Shown here: positions 53,925-63,925 of the stretch, one piece after another
Position numbering within the stretch: position 1 is the first letter of the stretch
Layout of the letters: each line of letters begins with the position of its first letter
Source: Bombyx mori
Lineage: Eukaryota > Arthropoda > Insecta > Lepidoptera > Bombycidae
Assembly (NCBI RefSeq): GCF_030269925.1
Contig: NC_085119.1
Coordinates: forward strand, 14,233,001-14,297,000
Direction of reading: 5' to 3'
Length of the DNA: 64,000 nucleotides
The notes under the pieces: model-generated
Databases searched by the model: none
What the model was told of the DNA's origin: nothing
Seen by the model: only the letters and a program-made list of their open reading frames with translations
Translations under genes and position numbers: made by a program

Positions 53925-54300
53925 TGCTTAAATGTGTGGGTGAGTGCATGGCCCGCCTGGTGTTAAGTGGTTACCGGAGCCCATAGATATCTACAAAGTA
54001 AATGCTGCCCCCCATGAAGATATGAGTTCTAAGGTCTCAGTACAGTACAACGGCTGCTCCACCCTTCAAACCGAAACGCATTACTGCTTCACGGCAGAAA
54101 TAGGCAGGGTGGTAGTACCTACCCGTGTGGACTCACAAGACGTCCTACCACGCAAATTATAATTTTGCGGGTTTGATTTTTATTACACGATGTTATTCCT
54201 TCACCATGGCAGTCAGCCATGAACATTTGTTAAGTACATATTTCATTAGAAAAAATGGTACTTGTCTGCGGGAGTCGAACACCGCTGCATCGTTAGATAC
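53925..54300 (-). repeat. Bm1 SINE, nearly full length
   Basis: Tail (TCTGCTTAAATGTG), body, linker (AAATTATAATTTTGCGGG, GATGTTATTCCTTCACC) and part of the head (GGTACTTGTCTGCGGGAGTC) read on the minus strand. The head lacks its A-box half. Confidence 0.9.
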
Positions 54301-54301
54301 A

Positions 54302-54765
54302 AATGCTATGACTATGAATTCGACGACGAATCACTAAGCGCCTTCTCATACCTAGCACATGTTTTATCGAGATTGCTACTAACGAATTCTCCCAAAAATC
54401 CAAAAACCCTTAATACCTCAATCGAGACTCACCCGTACAGCGGCCAGGGACATTCGCCGCTTAAAGATTTACGACCGCCACGGCATCCATTCTGTTGAAA
54501 CCTACTCACGTGCAACATGCAAAAGCACTCGACCTGAAAACTTTCTGAAATCGTGAAACTACTCAACGGGCGGCCGAAACGCGACCCGCACGGCCCCGCG
54601 TAATTAAATAACACCAGTTTATTTTCACTATACGAAACGAAAGTAATTATGACCTGGATTCAGTGTGTAACGAATGTATAGCGTATAGTGGATTTTGCTC
54701 GTAATCTGTTGCTTTCGGTCCGGAAAATGCATTTTGTTTCAAACGATGGTCTCGGGTGAAACATT
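54302..54765. other. No gene seen
   Basis: Non-repetitive sequence, GC-richer at 54420-54600 (GGGCGGCCGAAACGCGACCC). The 78-codon plus frame (54262-54498) starts inside Bm1. Confidence 0.4.
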
Positions 54766-54766
54766 G

Positions 54767-55230
54767 TTTAAAAAAAATCGGTTGTCTGTAAAGTCGGTTT
54801 ACTGACGATAGTTGAACGTGACAACGTCATAAGAAAATACTGATGAAATGGTTTCATTTTTCAAAAGAAAATTTTAATTTTATTTGTTTGATAGATATTT
54901 TGCATGGATATAGAGAAGGAGGTAAATGAAATACACTATTGAATTGATCGTGACGCTTCAATTTCTCTCATGACGTTTTCAATGTTCAAATTAGACTCGA
55001 ATTGACTACGGCGTTCCATGATCGCATCTTTGTTGTCGTCAAATAATTGGAGATATTTATTGCCAGTTTAGCCACGTGATCGTGTAACGCCTCAGAGCGA
55101 CGTAGCGCCGCATGAATCATGTTTTTTCGTGTGTGCAGCCGGCTCCATCGAATTATAAGACGTTGTCACGTCAAAATATCGGTGTTCAAAGCCTTGTGGT
55201 GTTTATGGGTAACGACAGATCGTGGACCTC
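54767..55230 (-). mobile_element. Element C, copy 3, longest copy
   Basis: Starts AAAAAAATCGGTTGTCTG with GAACGTGACAACGTC, and carries the inverted GACGTTGTCACGTC at the other end (about 55162-55175). A further 55 bp, ending GATCGTGGACCTC at 55230, are shared with copy 2 but not copy 1. The core of about 200 bp differs from copy 1. No transposase is visible. Confidence 0.68.
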
Positions 55231-55462
55231 TTTTTTTTATTGCGAGCTCCCAGCTCACCTGGTGTTAAGTGGTTACTGGAGCCCATAGACATCTATAACG
55301 TAAATGCCGCCAGCCATCTTGAGATATGAGTTGTAAGGTCTCAGTATAGTTACAACATCTGCCACACCCTTCAAACCGAAACGCATTACTGCTTCACGGC
55401 AGAATTAAGCAGGATTGTGGTACCTACGCGTACGGACTCACAAGGGGTCTCACCACTAGTAA
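55231..55462 (-). repeat. Bm1 SINE, short-tail variant, next to element C
   Basis: TTTTTTTATTGCGAGCTCC to TCTCACCACTAGTAAG. As at 36686-37097, its A-rich end abuts the GAGGTCC end of element C in the same relative orientation. Confidence 0.9.
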
Positions 55463-55463
55463 G

Positions 55464-55995
55464 AAACCTTCAATGTCAGTACTTGTACCGGAAAATAAGG
55501 TTATTTTGCCGTTAAAATAGGATGACGATTGTGTGGACTCACTATAATATGCCCTTCAATCCGAATTAGTAGATTAATAAAATCCAATTTATAATCCATC
55601 AAAGAAGATTCAATTCACCACCATTTTTTAAAATACACGATATTACAGACATTAGCTTCTTAAACGTTTACACAAATTATAATCGATATAGTAATATGTA
55701 CTATCGCTATATTGGAATAAAAAATATAATTTATATGTTAATATTTGAGACACAAATATTGATTCTATTAAGGTTCAATTTTAGGTTTAAATTTCGATGT
55801 GAAATTCCATTGTGTGTATATTATCTTTATTAGGAATTTATTCTAATATCAAAATATGAAAGCAAAAATTATCCATTACAAAAATATTGAAAGCCTATTA
55901 TGTTAAATGCAGTTGTTTACTTTGTACTAAGATATCATCGGAAAAAGTCAATAATTTTTGGAATTTGTTATTTACTAGCTTTAATTTGATACTCA
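55464..55995. other. No gene seen
   Basis: A+T-rich noncoding sequence. Nothing supported. Confidence 0.5.
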
Positions 55996-56015
55996 TATTG
56001 AATATTAAATATTTG

Positions 56016-56270
56016 GAATGGTGTGGACATGTGATGAGACGAAATGAAAATGAGGTTGGTAAGAGTGTTATCTATGAATGTGGAAGGATATAGAGGAAGA
56101 GGTAGACCAAAGAAGAAATGGATAGATTGTGTGAAAGACGATATGGGTAAGAGGGGAGTGAGCGAAGAAATGGTATATGATAGAAGAGTATGGAAGGAGA
56201 AAACATGTTGCGCCGACCCCAGGTGACTGGAAGAAGGGCAGGACAATGATGATGATGATGATGATGATGA
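56016..56270 (+). mobile_element. LINE 3' end with (GAT)n tail
   Basis: A 19-bp duplication beginning ATTGAATATT flanks it (55997-56015 and 56270-56288). It ends in (GAT)n at 56246-56270. Coding remnants are in two frames: WCGHVMRRNENEVGKS first, then GRGRPKKKWIDCVKDDMGKR to WKEKTCCADPR and a stop at 56226. One frameshift separates them. It belongs to the same family as 14581-14985. I think it is RTE-like because of its C-terminal GRGRPKKKW block and simple-repeat tail. Only the last 75 or so codons are present. Confidence 0.8.
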
Positions 56271-56289
56271 TTGAATATTAAATATTTGT

Positions 56290-57255
56290 CCAAAATGAAC
56301 TCTTGAAGCATACTGTGGATCCTACCTGCGCATATGTGATAGCCTCATAGGCTACTAGCAAATAGGTAGGGGGAAAAGTGGATGAGCGCAGCTATTCGAA
56401 AAAGTAAGAGTGAACTCTGCTCCAAAGTCTTGTGGTGCGATTGTAATACGGGGACCAGTTTGGAAAAAAAATTTTTAGAGTACATTCTTTGGAACACACG
56501 GAACGTTACGCTTATTAAGTTAGTATTGTGAATAAAGTCGACATTAGAGGGATTAGCTATCTGCAGGATGAAGTTCTTAACTAGATTAGGTATATTTTTG
56601 GTAAGTTCTATCATAGCATATGATGAATAATTGCTATTCATATTATATTTATGAACATTATATTGTAATAATGAAATATGTGCCACATCTACAAATTAGA
56701 CGAATCTATTGACATCCATATATTTTGTTTAAATCTTTCAAGAGTTTCTCGAGACACTCGAAGAATATTACCATAATTCCATAGCCATGAAAAACACAAA
56801 GAAAACCAGTCTCCGTTAGGGTCTCAAAAAGCGAAGATAAATTAATGATCATACGGCGGAATCAGAAATCGGTTGGGTAGCGTTAGATATAATATATAAG
56901 CGGACTTCAATCTATCCCATTTTACAACTCGTAATCAAGATTGAAAATATTCCGAGCGTGAATTCATAACGGCAATTTCGTTCAAAATTTGATCCTTCAT
57001 TATTTCGTTGTTTCTTGTTACTTTAATAAATTTACAGCCGCAGTAGTAGTACCCCGCAGCGTAGGATTTCACTTTGCTTCCACGAAATAATTACGTTATG
57101 TCTCCAAGAGGACAAAATAATTAATAGCGAGTATAAATCTTAAACTTTTGTCAGGTTTGGTTACTTGAAACATCTCTTGATAGCTTCTTAAGGTACGATT
57201 CAGAACCGCGCAACGGATCGCGGATCGACCGTAAGCGACACTTTGTATGAATTAT
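56290..57255. other. No gene seen
   Basis: The 113-codon minus frame (56345-56686) resembles nothing known to me. No repeats recognised. Confidence 0.45.
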
Positions 57256-57260
57256 TATGT

Positions 57261-57838
57261 CGACGCTTGAAAGGCAAAGGCTTTTGTCGTCGTCGTGGTC
57301 TAAAGGATAAGATGTCCGGTGCATTCGTTGTTGCGATGCACCGGTGTTCGAATCCCGCAGGCGGGTACCAATTTTTCGAATGAACTGTGTTCAAATCTCA
57401 GGTGGGTACCATTTTTTCTAATGAAATACGTACTTAACAAATGTTCATGATTGACTTCCACGATGAAGGAATAACATCGTGTAATAAAAATGAAGGATCT
57501 ACGTTGTAGATGTCTATGGGCTCCAGTAACCACTTAACACCAGGTGGACTGTGAGCTCGTCCACCCATCTAAGCAATAAAAAAAATTAAAATAAAAAAAA
57601 GGCAAACATGTCTGAGCGACAATAACTACTTTGTACATAAATGATAGGCAATAACCATATTCGATGCGCAAAAAATACATATATCTAGGTCTATTAAAAT
57701 CATTTCAATCCTACTAGCTAGATTCTACTACAGCCAGATTCGTTAAAATAAATGTTGTTTTCAGGTATTTCAACTTTAAATTAGTCTACTGTAAAGTTCA
57801 CGCATTGTCGCTTAGTCACGTTTGCCTTTCAAGCGTCG
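57261..57838. mobile_element. Small inverted-repeat DNA element carrying a Bm1
   Basis: The left arm CGACGCTTGAAAGGCAAA (57261-57278) continues after the Bm1 at 57607 (CATGTCTGAGCGACAATAAC). The right arm is its complement at 57791-57838 (AGTCACGTTTGCCTTTCAAG then CGTCG). Together the arms are about 45 bp, with the outer 18 bp perfect. Without the Bm1 the element is about 250 bp and noncoding: a MITE. The flanks do not show a clear target duplication. Confidence 0.75.
57279..57597 (+). repeat. Bm1 SINE inserted in the inverted-repeat element
   Basis: The duplication AAAGGCAAA (57270-57278 and 57598-57606) marks insertion into the left arm. The head is complete, but part of the B-box/linker region is repeated (GTGTTCGAATCCCGC, then GTGTTCAAATCTCAGG). 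The body is deleted from ATAAAAATGA to GGATCTACGTTGTAG. Confidence 0.88.
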
Positions 57839-57839
57839 A

Positions 57840-58288
57840 ATTGTATAAACTCGTACAGGAGTTTTACTGCGCTGAGAATCCGTTTCAGAAATGTTAATAT
57901 GCATCACTAGTGTCGTTGTCCATCTGGAGTTATTTTTCGAATACACGTCTGCTTACAGTTCCCAGTCTGTCGTTCAGTTTAGAACTGAACCTTTAGAAAT
58001 TTTTCAACAGAGTATTTAGGATTAGGTGTAATTGAATGAGTAAAGAAGTATGAAGTGCTTAACGAGTGTTCGCTATGGATTATGTCTGTGAAGTTCGAGG
58101 TGCTCTGAAACTAGGTTCGTATTGAATAATGTAGGCCTGTAGCGCCCCGGGAATGCTACCCCTCGCAATGTACTCAAAACTTTTGTAACGTCTCCCCTAT
58201 TTTGTTATGTGACGTATTAAAATTTAACTTAAATTTATGCAATAATTAGTTTCTAATGTTTTTTAATTAGTGTAGGTAGAATCGTCGT
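57840..58288. other. No gene seen
   Basis: Contains TTCAGTTTAGAACTGAA at 57973-57989, a short perfect palindrome. No frame or repeat supported. Confidence 0.45.
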
Positions 58289-58291
58289 TAG

Positions 58292-58597
58292 ATAAGTCGT
58301 TGTGGCTTATTAGATAAGACGTCCGGTGCATTCGTATGTGGCGATGCATCGGTGTTCGAATCCTGCCGGCGGGTACCAATTTTTCCAATGAGATACGTAC
58401 TTAACAAATACTTCTATGATTACTTCCTCGGTGAAGGAATCGTGTAATAAAAATGAAATACGTACTTAACAAATATTCACGATTGCCTTCAACGGTGAAA
58501 GAATAGCATCGTGTAATAAAAAACAAATCCGCAAAATTATAGTTTACGTAATTACCGGTGGTAGGACCTCTTGTGAGTCCGCACGGGTAGGTAACAT
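58292..58597 (+). repeat. Bm1 SINE, 3'-truncated, linker duplicated
   Basis: The head (GTCGTTGTGGCTTATTAGAT, GTGTTCGAATCCTGCC) is followed by the linker twice in tandem (AATGAGATACGTACTTAAC and AATGAAATACGTACTTAAC, each to TCGTGTAATAAAA). The body stops after GCACGGGTAGGTAACATC. Confidence 0.88.
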
Positions 58598-58598
58598 C

Positions 58599-58937
58599 AA
58601 GCTGACAATTTTTGTCACGCGTTACACTGTTATGGATAAGACAATTCTCAACACATATTTATTTTATACAGGCCTTGATCAGTAATAGTACAATTTTGGT
58701 TGAGTACACGAGTAGACTATCTTTGGTGACGCTTGCCTTCAACTGATATAATGCAGCGGATAGTTAGTTTCAAATCGAAATACATGATGGCTTTACATCA
58801 CGAAATAGTCAGTTTTAGCTCAACCACGCGAGCTCACAATACGTTAAACTATCAACGTTGATGAAAAGTAAAGTGTAGCATTATATACGACTCATGGGCA
58901 GCAGAAGGTATAGCTCAAGGAGGTCACCACTCTTAGA
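58599..58937. other. No gene seen
   Basis: Spacer between two Bm1 copies, with no supported feature. Confidence 0.5.
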
Positions 58938-58938
58938 C

Positions 58939-59378
58939 AAAGTCCTCGTGGCCTAAAGGATAAGACGTCCAGTGCATTCGAGTTGAGCGATGCACCGGTG
59001 TTCAAATCTCAGGCGGGTACCAATTTTTCTAATGAAATACGTACTCAACAAATGCTCACTATTGATTTCCACGGTGAAGGAATAACATCGTGTAATAAAA
59101 ATGAAACCCGCAAAATTATAATTTGCGTAATTACTGGTGGTAGGACTCTTGTGAGTCCGCGCGGGTGGGTACCACCACCCTGCCTATTTCTGCCGTGAAG
59201 CAGTAATGCGTTTCGGCTTCAAGAGTGGGGCAGCCGTTGTAACTATACTTGAGACCTTATAACTTATATCTCAAGGTGGGTGGCGCATTTGCGTTGTGGA
59301 TGTATATGGGCTGCAGTAACCACTTAACAGCAGGTGGGCTGTGAACTCGTCCACCCATCTAAGCAATAAAAAAAAAAT
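58939..59378 (+). repeat. Bm1 SINE, full length
   Basis: Head, linker, body and AAGCAATAAAAAAAAAA tail are all present. The B box reads GTGTTCAAATCTCAGG, a change (GTTCGA to GTTCAA) that should weaken polymerase III recognition. Confidence 0.94.
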
Positions 59379-59379
59379 G

Positions 59380-59945
59380 TTTTAAATATCTGAAGACATG
59401 TCAGTGCGCACTCAGCTTTGAACTTGCTGCCTTCTAAATAAGTTTCACACACGATATCGCTTTGACCACGAACCCCATTTACTGTCATTACTTCGTTAGC
59501 TTACAAAAATACTATCGATACACGTTTCGTTTAAGTCACGTAAAGCTCAAAGTCATAGACCAAATGAAACTTTAACTCGGGATCAAGTGGCGAAGACTTT
59601 CTGTGAGGTACTTAAGTCGGGACCTCGACTGAATCGGTAATAGCTTCGTGACGAAACTCGAGATATTCGCGGTATTATGGGACAAACAACGATTCTTAAA
59701 GAAAATGGTTTATTTAAATGTCACATAGATTAGTGAATGTTTTTTTTTTATTACAGTCCGAAAACCAATGATTTTTCAAAGTGATACTGGATTACGTAAA
59801 CGTTATTCTACGAATCCCGCTTTTCATCTTGAAACTTTGAAATCCTTTCGAACACAAACATTAACCATCTTCTGTTTCTCCGCGATGAAAGAGTAGTGTA
59901 TGTTCGATACATTAAATTAGTATTGGTACTATATTTAATAATAAT
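59380..59945. other. No gene seen
   Basis: No frame, repeat or motif supported. Confidence 0.5.
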
Positions 59946-59946
59946 A

Positions 59947-60058
59947 GCGGTAGGCAGCGGCTTGGCTCTGCCCCTGGCATTGCTGAAGTCCATGGGCGAC
60001 GGTAACCACTCACCACCAGGTGGGCCGTATGCTCGTTTGCCTACAAGGGCAATAAAAA
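59947..60058 (+). mobile_element. Jockey/CR1-like LINE 3' tail
   Basis: GCGGTAGGCAGCGGCTTGGC to CTACAAGGGCAATAAAAAAA. An ATAATAATA-like word occurs on both sides (59935-59945, 60062-60072), a plausible short target duplication that low complexity makes uncertain. Confidence 0.85.
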
Positions 60059-60061
60059 AAT

Positions 60062-60550
60062 TATAATAATAATATGTACATACATTTTAGCGTATGGTTG
60101 CTAAGAGTGTAAGCAGTATCACGAGTGACTGGCGTTTATAAGACAATTACTGCGTTGCAGCGATGCTTTCCGGTTTGAACTGGTTAAATTAGTTCCGCTG
60201 GATTTTCTACAATGATTACAAAACCTAATATCTCAATACATTTAAAACAAAATGTTGGGTTTTACAAAAACCATCGACCCAAAAAGACTGAGCCCTGACA
60301 GCGTTCTCTCAAACTGAATCACATGCGAAGATATTATACAAAAAGGGCTACACCGTCATCGGGAAACGGATTTCCTGTTTACGATTTATCATAAGGGTGG
60401 ATGTTTATTGAACGCGCAAAAATTGAGATCATGTCAATAGCTACTTTAGGATGTACGTGTGGGATATTTGTTTGTGCTCACATGATTGGAGCTGTTCTCA
60501 AACACGATTTGTTTTAGTTATACTAATGACGTTTCTTTTTAATACGCTTT
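60062..60550. other. No gene seen
   Basis: No feature supported. Confidence 0.5.
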
Positions 60551-60554
60551 TATT

Positions 60555-60700
60555 AGCTTCGGACGTATGTATGTTTGTAACAGAATCTTTGAACATGATT
60601 TTGACCCACTTCAAAACGTCGGATTAACTCGAAATTTGGTATACTTATTAAGGACCGATGACAATTCAATTAAAAAAATATATTGAAAATATTGAAATTC
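60555..60700 (+). repeat. Interspersed repeat, copy 1 of 2
   Basis: TTTGAACATGATTTTGACCC, GATTAACTCGAAATTTGG and AAGGACCGATGACAATTCAA recur in altered form at 62205-62330. The A+T-rich sequence after it holds no frame. The family is unnamed here. Confidence 0.5.
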
Positions 60701-60704
60701 AACT

Positions 60705-61300
60705 ACAAAAAGAAAAATAAATAATAATTTAAAAAAACTAACAAAATACACTTTTATAGAAAATCCAACTAAAAAATAGAAAATAAATTTTAATAAATTT
60801 GAATTAAAAATAGGTTAAGAAAAAATGATTTTATTGTATAAAAGGCGTGAGGTGCCTGGTATCAGTAGTAATAAATATTTTATGAACAGACATGAGTAGA
60901 AGGGTTATTTTGATAATATCCTGAAAAGCAGTTTGTTTGTTTGTTAGTTTTTTTTTGAACTATTATTTATTTATGAATGCGCTCTGGTTTGGGAATAAAT
61001 TTCATGGAAGTGATTGGAAGTTAACTATTTTGCTATTAGTCGCGCTACGGTAATCTATCAGCGTTGACCTATGCCAAGCTGTGCTTTATTTAATAAATTC
61101 GCTCATTTTATTGAATACTAACAAAACAAATATAAAATGCTTCGCGTTGTGACTACAGTTTGTTTAGAATACAGCGGGCATCACGCGATAAGTGCTGACT
61201 CGCTCCTTGCCGCTTTCTGTATTACGTGGGGAGCATGCAATAGAATCAAAGACAAATAGCAGGTCTTACCTACAACCCATTTTTGTCTAAGCGGTTTCTA
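60705..61300. other. No gene seen
   Basis: A-rich to 60840, then ordinary sequence. Nothing supported. Confidence 0.5.
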
Positions 61301-61303
61301 ATA

Positions 61304-61546
61304 GATGGTGGTAGGACCACTTATGAGTCCGCGCGGGTAGGTACCACCGCCCTGCCTATTTCTACCGTGAAGCAGTAATGCGTTTCGGTTTGAAGAGTGG
61401 GGCAGCCGTTGTAACTATACTGAGACCTTAGAACTTATATCTCCAGGTGGGTGGCGCGTTTACGTTGTAAATGTCTATGGACTCCAGTAACCACTTAACA
61501 TCAGGTGGGCTGTGAGCTCGTCCACCTACCTAAGCAATAAAAAAAA
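61304..61546 (+). repeat. Bm1 SINE, headless
   Basis: ATGGTGGTAGGACCACTTAT to CCTAAGCAATAAAAAAAAAC, with all middle and tail boxes and few changes, suggesting a younger copy. Confidence 0.94.
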
Positions 61547-61547
61547 A

Positions 61548-62200
61548 CGATAATCACAAAGTATTAACTTTTAATTCGGTCTTAATTACTGAGCAATAAT
61601 AATAAACTGGTTGAAGACTTGTGGAAAGATTTAACAAGGAATATATCTCTGAAGGACTTTTTGCTTCACTAATTTCAAATCGGAGCCTCGGGGAGGAATT
61701 AATGTTCCCTAATTATATTTAATATCGGTTCCCAAAAAATTTATAGGGTTTTATGTCGTGTTGATTTTTTTCAATTAAATGGAAGGTGCGTTGTAAAAAC
61801 ACGGGTAATGGGAAAACAGTTATGAATAGTTTGCATATGCCTAGTTCAATTTCGATGAGAAGAGCATAGGGAGTTGCAACTGCTATATAGAAGCCTCAAA
61901 CAAAACCTAATTCCATTTGAAATTTAATAATAAAATTATTAGAAATTTAAGTGAAATAATAGTTAATTGTCAAAATCAGAAATTACATCGCATCCAATAT
62001 CCATTATGTAGACATTTAAAGTGTTTTAACAAATCTGACGATAGCTACCAATAGGCAGAAGTCTGACTAAAGTGCGGGATCGATAATTTAAAAAAAAAAA
62101 TGCATATATGTATAACTGTACAGATACTGCTTAAGAATGCTTAGATCTGTTTAATATATTATACATAAATCTATCTTAAATTGAAAAATGCCCTATGTAT
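61548..62200. other. No gene seen
   Basis: A+T-rich, without supported features. Confidence 0.5.
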
Positions 62201-62204
62201 TTTT

Positions 62205-62345
62205 TTGTTTTTGATTGTATGTAACGAAGTCTTTGAATGTCATTTTAATCGACTTCAAGACTTAACCGCTTGACTTGATACATTCATTACACACGTATCA
62301 AAGACCGATGACAATACAATCATTTTATAATTTCGCTCTAATATC
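62205..62345 (+). repeat. Interspersed repeat, copy 2 of 2
   Basis: GTCTTTGAATGTCATTTTAA, GACTTCAAGACTTAACCGC and CAAAGACCGATGACAATACA correspond in order to the copy at 60555. Divergence is high. Confidence 0.45.
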
Positions 62346-62502
62346 ACGAACGGTAACGACAGCATAAAAAAATAAATTGAAATCAATTATTAGTTCGGTT
62401 TGCTAGTTAAGCGTGTTTTTTTTTAAATTTTTTAAACTACTTCTAATCACAATCTAAGTTTTAATTAAAACTTTAACTAGTTGATGTTTAAATTTTTTGT
62501 CA

Positions 62503-62744
62503 TTACTGGTGGTAGGACATCTTGTGAGTCCACGCGGGTAGGTACCACCGCCCCGCCTAATTTCTGCCGTGAAGCAGTAATGCGTTTCGGTTTCAAGGGT
62601 GGGGCAGCCGTTGTAACTATACTGAGACCTTAGAACTTATATCTCAAGGTGTGCGGCGCATTTACGTTGTAGATATGGGCTCTAGTAAATACTTAACACC
62701 AGGTGGGCTGTGAGCTCGTCCAACCATGTAAGCAATAAAAAAAA
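62503..62744 (+). repeat. Bm1 SINE, headless
   Basis: ACTGGTGGTAGGACATCTTG to TGTAAGCAATAAAAAAAAAC. A small deletion in GTAGATATGGGCTC removes TGTCT. Confidence 0.93.
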
Positions 62745-62745
62745 A

Positions 62746-63115
62746 CTTGAAGTAAAAAGTTTGACACGCTAATCGATAACATAACCAAACTGAGAAAATT
62801 TAGTTCTAAAATAGAAAGATCCAGTCATTGGAGGTAATAAGAAGTCGACTGAGCACTCAGGCAGATTGGAGGCATTCTGAAGTTCTCGTATGGAGTAATC
62901 GGAAGCTCTCGAGATTTCCGACATTATTCGCTGAAGCACTATCGGATCGCGTGCCCCCACACTGCGCCAAGATTTCGTTTTATTCTTATGTGCATAATAA
63001 TGGGTTTCATTTGGCATGGATACGTTTCTTGTAGTATAGAATGTAGAAACCCCAAAAAAATCGTTTAAAATTTCATCAAATTGAATTAAAAGTAACAAAA
63101 AAATTCATGATGTTA
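62746..63115. other. No recognised gene
   Basis: A 109-codon minus frame (62769-63098) overlaps a 68-codon plus frame. Neither matches a known family. Confidence 0.45.
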
Positions 63116-63116
63116 A

Positions 63117-63447
63117 AAAGGAGTGCTCTGAGGAATTGTTCGAGATGATACCGACATCTCGTTTCTACCATCGCACCGCCCGCCACCGGAGTAGAGTTAA
63201 TCCGTACTACCTGGAGCCACTGCGGTCATCTACAGTGCGTTTCCAGAGGTCTTTTTTGCCACGGCTATGGAATGAGCTCCCCTCCACGGTGTTTCCCGAG
63301 CGCTATGACATGTCCTTCTTCAAACGAGGCTTGTGTAGAGTATTAAGCGGTAGGCAGCGGCTTGGCTCTGCCCCTGGCATTGCTGAAGTCCATGGGCGAC
63401 GGTAACCACTCACCATGAGGTGGGCCGTGTGCTCGACCGAAAAAAAA
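63117..63447 (+). pseudogene. Jockey/CR1-like LINE ORF2 C-terminus, longest copy
   Basis: The plus frame enters at KECSEELFEMIPTSRFYH and continues HRSRVNPYYLEPLRSSTVRF, LWNELPSTVFPERYDMSFF and RVLSGRQRLGSAPGIAEVH to a TAA at 63403-63405. These about 95 codons are the end of a LINE reverse transcriptase polyprotein after the polymerase (LWN.LP motif, typical of Jockey/CR1-type ORF2 ends). The 3' UTR follows for 40 bp but is cut before the CTACAAGGGCAATAAA end, leaving GACCG then ten A. It is an intact frame as far as it goes, 5'-truncated. Confidence 0.82.
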
Positions 63448-63448
63448 A

Positions 63449-63798
63449 ATTCGATCTATTGAGGATAATACCCCAGAATAGTTTTGAAATCATGACTTAG
63501 AAAAACAAATATAAATTTGATATTTTAAAATTAAATAAATTCGATAATTATGGAAATTATTCCTTGAGAGGTTCCGACATGAAATAAATGAAACGGAGAA
63601 TCCTCCGTCGATATAAGCCTTGTCACTAGCCGTCAACCGTTTTCTTAGTCAGTCGCCAAGTTTTAACGAGAAAAGTTTAAGTTTTGTGATATTTTTATTA
63701 AAAGTCGCTTTGTTGAAGGAAAATTTGGCCGCATTTGTTAGTGCTTGTACGCAAACAACAAAGTCTTTGATTTCAATTAAAAACGATAAGCAAATGTT
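63449..63798. other. No gene seen
   Basis: The 60-codon plus frame (63620-63802) has no domain. Nothing else supported. Confidence 0.5.
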
Positions 63799-63799
63799 T

Positions 63800-63925
63800 T
63801 GACGCGTTCATGGCCTCATGGGTAATGAGTAATAATACCATAGTTCGAAACGCAGCAATTACTGATTTTTCTAAGATACGACAATCAACTAAACTATTCC
63901 TTTACGGTGTAATAAAATAATTTTA
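63800..63925 (+). repeat. Bm1 head and linker, decayed
   Basis: GCGTTCATGGCCTCATGGGT, TAGTTCGAAACGCAGCAA and TTTACGGTGTAATAAAATAA follow the order of the Bm1 head, B box and linker. The copy stops before the body. Confidence 0.55.
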
